Assembly (NCBI GenBank): GCA_947476855.1
Contig: CANJSR010000079.1
Location: forward strand, 1 to 13,653
Direction of reading: 5' to 3'
Length of the DNA: 13,653 nt
DNA from: Acetobacteraceae bacterium
Lineage (GTDB): Bacteria > Pseudomonadota > Alphaproteobacteria > Acetobacterales > Acetobacteraceae
The translations under genes and the position numbers were made by a program. The notes under the pieces were generated by a model. The model saw nothing but the letters and a program-made list of their open reading frames with translations, was not told the origin of the DNA and did no database searches. Below are positions 12,701 through 13,653 of this stretch, in pieces (positions within the stretch are counted from its first letter, which is position 1; every line of letters starts with the position of its first letter).

Positions 12701-13653
12701 CGCCGATCACCAGGTCGAGGATGCCGTCCCGGTTGTAGTCCGCGCCACCCGCGACCGAGAGGGCGGTCAGGTCTCCGGCGTGTTCGGCGACGATGCGATA
12801 CCCGCCCACGCCCGTCGCGACGGTGGCCAGGTTGATCTCGGTCGTTCCGGCCTGGCCGAAGACGACATAGGCCTCGTTCGCGCTCGGGGCGCCGATCAGC
12901 AGGTCGCCGCGGCCGTCGCCATTGATGTCGCCGAGGCTGGCGACCGCGCTGCCGATATGGGCGCCGGCCGTCCCGCCCTTGATCCGGTAGCCGCCGGTGC
13001 CGGCCGCGATGGTGGCCAGGCTGACGCCCGTTGTCGTCGCCTTGCCGTACACGACATAGACCGCGCCCGCATTCGCACCGCCCGCGTCGTTGCCGTAGGC
13101 CCCAACGACGATTTCCGCGAGGCCATCGCCGTTCAGGTCGGCGACGCTGGCAAGCGCGCTGCCGGCCTGGTCGCCGGCGGCCTCTCCGGTGATGCGGAAA
13201 CCGCCGGTGCCGGCGGTGACATTGGCGAGCGCGACGACCGAGTCGGTTGCCTTGCCGAACACGACATAGGCGGCGCCGGCGTCGGCACCGGCCGCGTCGC
13301 TACCGATCGCGCCGATCAGGACCTCGGCCTTGCCGTCCCCGTTCAGGTCGGTGATCGCCGCCATCGTCGTGCCGGCGCGGTCGCCGTTCGCCTCGCCACG
13401 GATCATGTAGCCGCCGCCGGCGGCCGTGGCAGGGTCGCCGATGTCGATGCCGTCGCCAGCCGCGGGACTCCAGATCACGAAGCCGGCGCCGCGATCCGCG
13501 CCGCCCCGGTCCATCAGGGGCGCGCCCATCAGCAGTTCGGGCTTCAGGTCGCCGTTCAGGTCTGAAATCGTACCGACCGTCGCGCCGAGCAGATCGTTGG
13601 CCAGGATGCCGTCGACGATGATGGTGTCGACAGGGTCGGTGAGAGTGAAGCTC
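9432..13653 (-). CDS. Giant secreted RTX protein with FG-GAP propeller and integrin beta-I-like domain (5' end outside window)
   Basis: 1406 residues are visible, open to the right edge; the ATG at 13529 is internal because coding continues upstream (LLGATVGTISDLNGDL). From N to C: at least six FG-GAP repeats, RTX nonapeptide blocks (GGxGxDxLx) alternating with four copies of a roughly 60-residue module, an integrin beta-I-like domain, more RTX, and a C-terminal type I secretion-like region ending TGAELHIIG. There is no HExxH or other protease motif and no transmembrane segment in the visible part. The family role would be export through an ABC/MFP/TolC channel and folding outside the cell on binding calcium, with adhesion or matrix function inferred from the FG-GAP and beta-I domains. 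Only four cysteines are seen, all in or just before the beta-I domain. No secretion ATPase is nearby. The gene is upstream of, and perhaps co-transcribed with, the two-component pair. Confidence 0.93.
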   Translation of the reverse strand, partial: SFTLTDPVDTIIVDGILANDLLGATVGTISDLNGDLKPELLMGAPLMDRGGADRGAGFVIWSPAAGDGIDIGDPATAAGGGYMIRGEANGDRAGTTMAAITDLNGDGKAEVLIGAIGSDAAGADAGAAYVVFGKATDSVVALANVTAGTGGFRITGEAAGDQAGSALASVADLNGDGLAEIVVGAYGNDAGGANAGAVYVVYGKATTTGVSLATIAAGTGGYRIKGGTAGAHIGSAVASLGDINGDGRGDLLIGAPSANEAYVVFGQAGTTEINLATVATGVGGYRIVAEHAGDLTALSVAGGADYNRDGILDLVIGASHNNEGGTNAGAVYIVWGGASGTVDLSLVATGLGGVKIVGKAGSLAGSSVAVQSDMNGDGAPEVLIGSPGVGETVSIVYADVSWQPDPTVYGTNGDDLIGPGYGGFHVVGDGADTILGLGGADTINAAGGADTVEGGEGNDTIHGGLGNDTLSGDAGADTISGDDGDDTINGGTGNDTLDGGIGADTLFGGNDIDSLSGGDGADSLDGGSGNDTLGGGIGNDTLTGGTGADAMTGGGGDDAYFVDDLGDTVIEADGGGTDTVSSSVTITLSSFVENLVLTGAARSGTGNTLANTITGTAGSDTLAGGGGDDALIGNGGHDTLSGGSGADTMTGGTGDDRYTVDNIGDVIVELDGGGTDTVTANIAWTLGAFTENLKLAGLAHAGTGNGLDNKLTGQAGTDTLDGAGGNDTLDGGTGADVMIGGAGDDTFMVNDAGDVVQELLGGGSDTAIVSVNNWVVADHVETIRLVGAAHAVTGNSRNNSIIGASGSDSLDGGLGDDLLLGGDGDDRLYCGDGIDTLAGGSGDDRYILRGGSAHIEDLLGHDSIDGSEGAGDCHIDLSGDTVSHVDGQDCDLGNGGSTALPLDVQFLQDLSGSFGDDIATVRGLVPGIVTALQAVQTDSRFGSSTFVDKPVAPFGAAGEWTYNTLLPLTANVASLTATYNSMVIRNGNDAPEAQIEALMQLCLRPAEVGFRPDSARFVVLFTDAPFHVAGDGAAAGITTPNNGDAVMDGTPAGTGEDYPLVAQVKVALEAANVIPIFAIAGGYEATYQGLVTSLGRGTVVTLTANSSNVVAAVAAGLTAATVTEIEDAIGGAGNDSLVGSHRANALTGNAGNDTISGGEGDDTLNGGIGNDVLDGGTGADRMIGGTGDDTFHVDNAGDVTLEAGRAGTDTVIASVDWTLALNTEMLQLSGIAFTGTGNALANTITAGSGGSHLLGLGGNDTVAGGNGTDILEGGDGTDRLTGGLGTDTLIGGTGADTLTGDGGADIFRFLAPTPGADRITDFTLGEDTLEFSALGFGSGLVAGMDLLAANRFSLGGPNQAHGQFLYSRGSGVLSWDADGTGVGGRIAIAVLNGTPLLTGAELHIIG
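9731..9918 (-). repeat. RTX block F, last calcium-binding array
   Basis: The final array (GGNDTVAGGNGTDILEGGDG, then GGLGTDTLIGGTG and ADTLTGDGG) directly before the secretion region, the usual placement in type I secreted RTX proteins. Confidence 0.9.
10080..10265 (-). repeat. RTX block E, following the beta-I-like domain
   Basis: An array resumed directly after the beta-I-like domain (GGAGNDSLVG, GNAGNDTISGGEGDDTLNG, GGIGNDVLDGGTGADRM). It shows that the beta-I-like domain sits as an insert between RTX arrays. Confidence 0.9.
10280..10960 (-). other. Integrin beta-subunit I-like (von Willebrand A fold) domain inside the RTX protein
   Basis: About 225 residues that match integrin beta-I landmarks in order. 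LPLDVQFLQDLSGSFGDD gives the MIDAS DxSxS (Asp 10926-10928, Ser 10920-10922, Ser 10914-10916) and the ADMIDAS Asp pair (10902-10907). FVDKPVAPFG has the LIMBS-type Asp (10809-10811). NGNDAPEAQIEALMQ has the MIDAS Glu (10677-10679). VLFTDAPFHVAGDG has the MIDAS Asp (10584-10586). EDYPL, IPIFAIAGGY and ANSSNVV follow. Human beta3, from memory, has DLSYSMKDD, FVDKPVSPY, RDAPEGGFDAIMQ, FTTDA, MDYPS, LIFAVTE and DSSNV at the same places. In integrins this domain binds acidic ligands through a metal ion. Ligand binding here is inferred. Confidence 0.88.
11112..11250 (-). repeat. RTX block D, preceding the beta-I-like domain
   Basis: An array (GSDSLDGGLGDDLLLGGDG, GDDRLYCGDGIDTLAGGSG) holding one unusual cysteine (11163-11165). 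It is followed by about 50 residues of degenerate Asp/Gly-rich neck with two further cysteines (11034-11036 and 10983-10985) before the beta-I-like domain. Confidence 0.87.
11412..11522 (-). repeat. RTX block C
   Basis: A short array (GTDTLDGAGGNDTLDGGTG, then ADVMIGGAGDD) between copies two and three of the inter-RTX module. Confidence 0.88.
11678..11817 (-). repeat. RTX block B
   Basis: A short array (GSDTLAGGGGDDALIGNGG then HDTLSGGSGADTMTGGTG) between copies one and two of the roughly 60-residue inter-RTX module. Same calcium-roll logic as block A. Confidence 0.88.
11976..12422 (-). repeat. RTX block A, longest calcium-binding nonapeptide array
   Basis: About 149 residues of mostly continuous nonapeptides such as GGEGNDTIH, GGLGNDTLS and GGTGNDTLD. 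In this family they form a parallel beta-roll that binds calcium between turns and folds only outside the cell. At DNA level this is a 27-bp periodic, diverged tandem repeat. Confidence 0.93.
12470..13653 (-). repeat. FG-GAP repeats, integrin-alpha-type beta-propeller (at least six blades visible)
   Basis: Each unit has a calcium loop of the type DLNGDGxAEVLIGAxG followed by AGAxYVVFGKA. The loop aspartates are coded at 13560-13562, 13347-13349, 13137-13139, 12927-12929, 12738-12740 and 12534-12536, spaced 189-213 bp (63-71 residues). The first is degenerate (DLNGDLKPE). Integrin alpha propellers have seven blades, so at least one more probably lies beyond the right edge. Such propellers occur in many secreted bacterial proteins. 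Confidence 0.9.

Noticed and set aside
8814..13565. A plus-strand open frame of 1583 codons opposite the RTX gene and the response regulator
   Set aside because: It is antisense to clearly recognisable RTX, FG-GAP and response-regulator coding sequence, spans two genes and shows no family motif. Its Val/Ala/Gly/Asp-rich repetitive product is the mirror of the GC-rich 27-bp RTX periodicity.

Overview
The window is GC-rich, uses long uninterrupted frames and carries families typical of alphaproteobacteria: a single-chain acyl-CoA carboxylase, a fused hydantoinase A/B enzyme, a PhoP/PhoQ-like two-component pair and a large RTX protein. An Acetobacteraceae/Rhodospirillales-type host is my guess from composition and gene style. 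No rRNA, tRNA or other phylogenetic marker is present to confirm it.

Left part (1-7240), metabolic. A multidomain biotin-dependent acyl-CoA carboxylase runs leftward off the window edge. It is divergent from a rightward pair: an MhpD-type 2-keto-4-pentenoate hydratase family protein (2534-3307) and a 1285-residue HyuA-HyuB fusion related to 5-oxoprolinase (3383-7240). The 207-bp divergent region holds three near-identical direct repeats that could be regulator sites. The layout suggests a catabolic unit (ATP-dependent lactam/imide opening or carboxylation, hydratase, acyl-CoA carboxylation), but the substrate cannot be read from the sequence.

Right part (7314-13653), signalling and surface, all leftward. 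Read 5' to 3' on the minus strand it holds a giant secreted RTX protein (5' end outside the window), then an OmpR-family response regulator, then a PhoQ-like sensor kinase. Gaps are 42 and 3 nt. A strong 11-bp hairpin lies between the RTX gene and the regulator and covers the regulator's GTG start candidate.

The most interesting item is the RTX protein. From N to C the visible part carries at least six FG-GAP repeats (integrin-alpha-type beta-propeller), RTX calcium-binding repeats alternating with a roughly 60-residue module, and a domain closely matching the integrin beta-subunit I-like domain (about 10280-10960). That domain keeps the metal-site motifs DLSGS, SGSFGDD, FVDKPV, NDAPE and FTDA. 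More RTX repeats and a type I secretion-like C-terminus follow. Both ligand-binding elements of the animal integrin head, normally on two subunits, thus appear on one bacterial polypeptide. Stretches of the protein also have long open frames on the opposite strand, which I judge to be composition artefacts.
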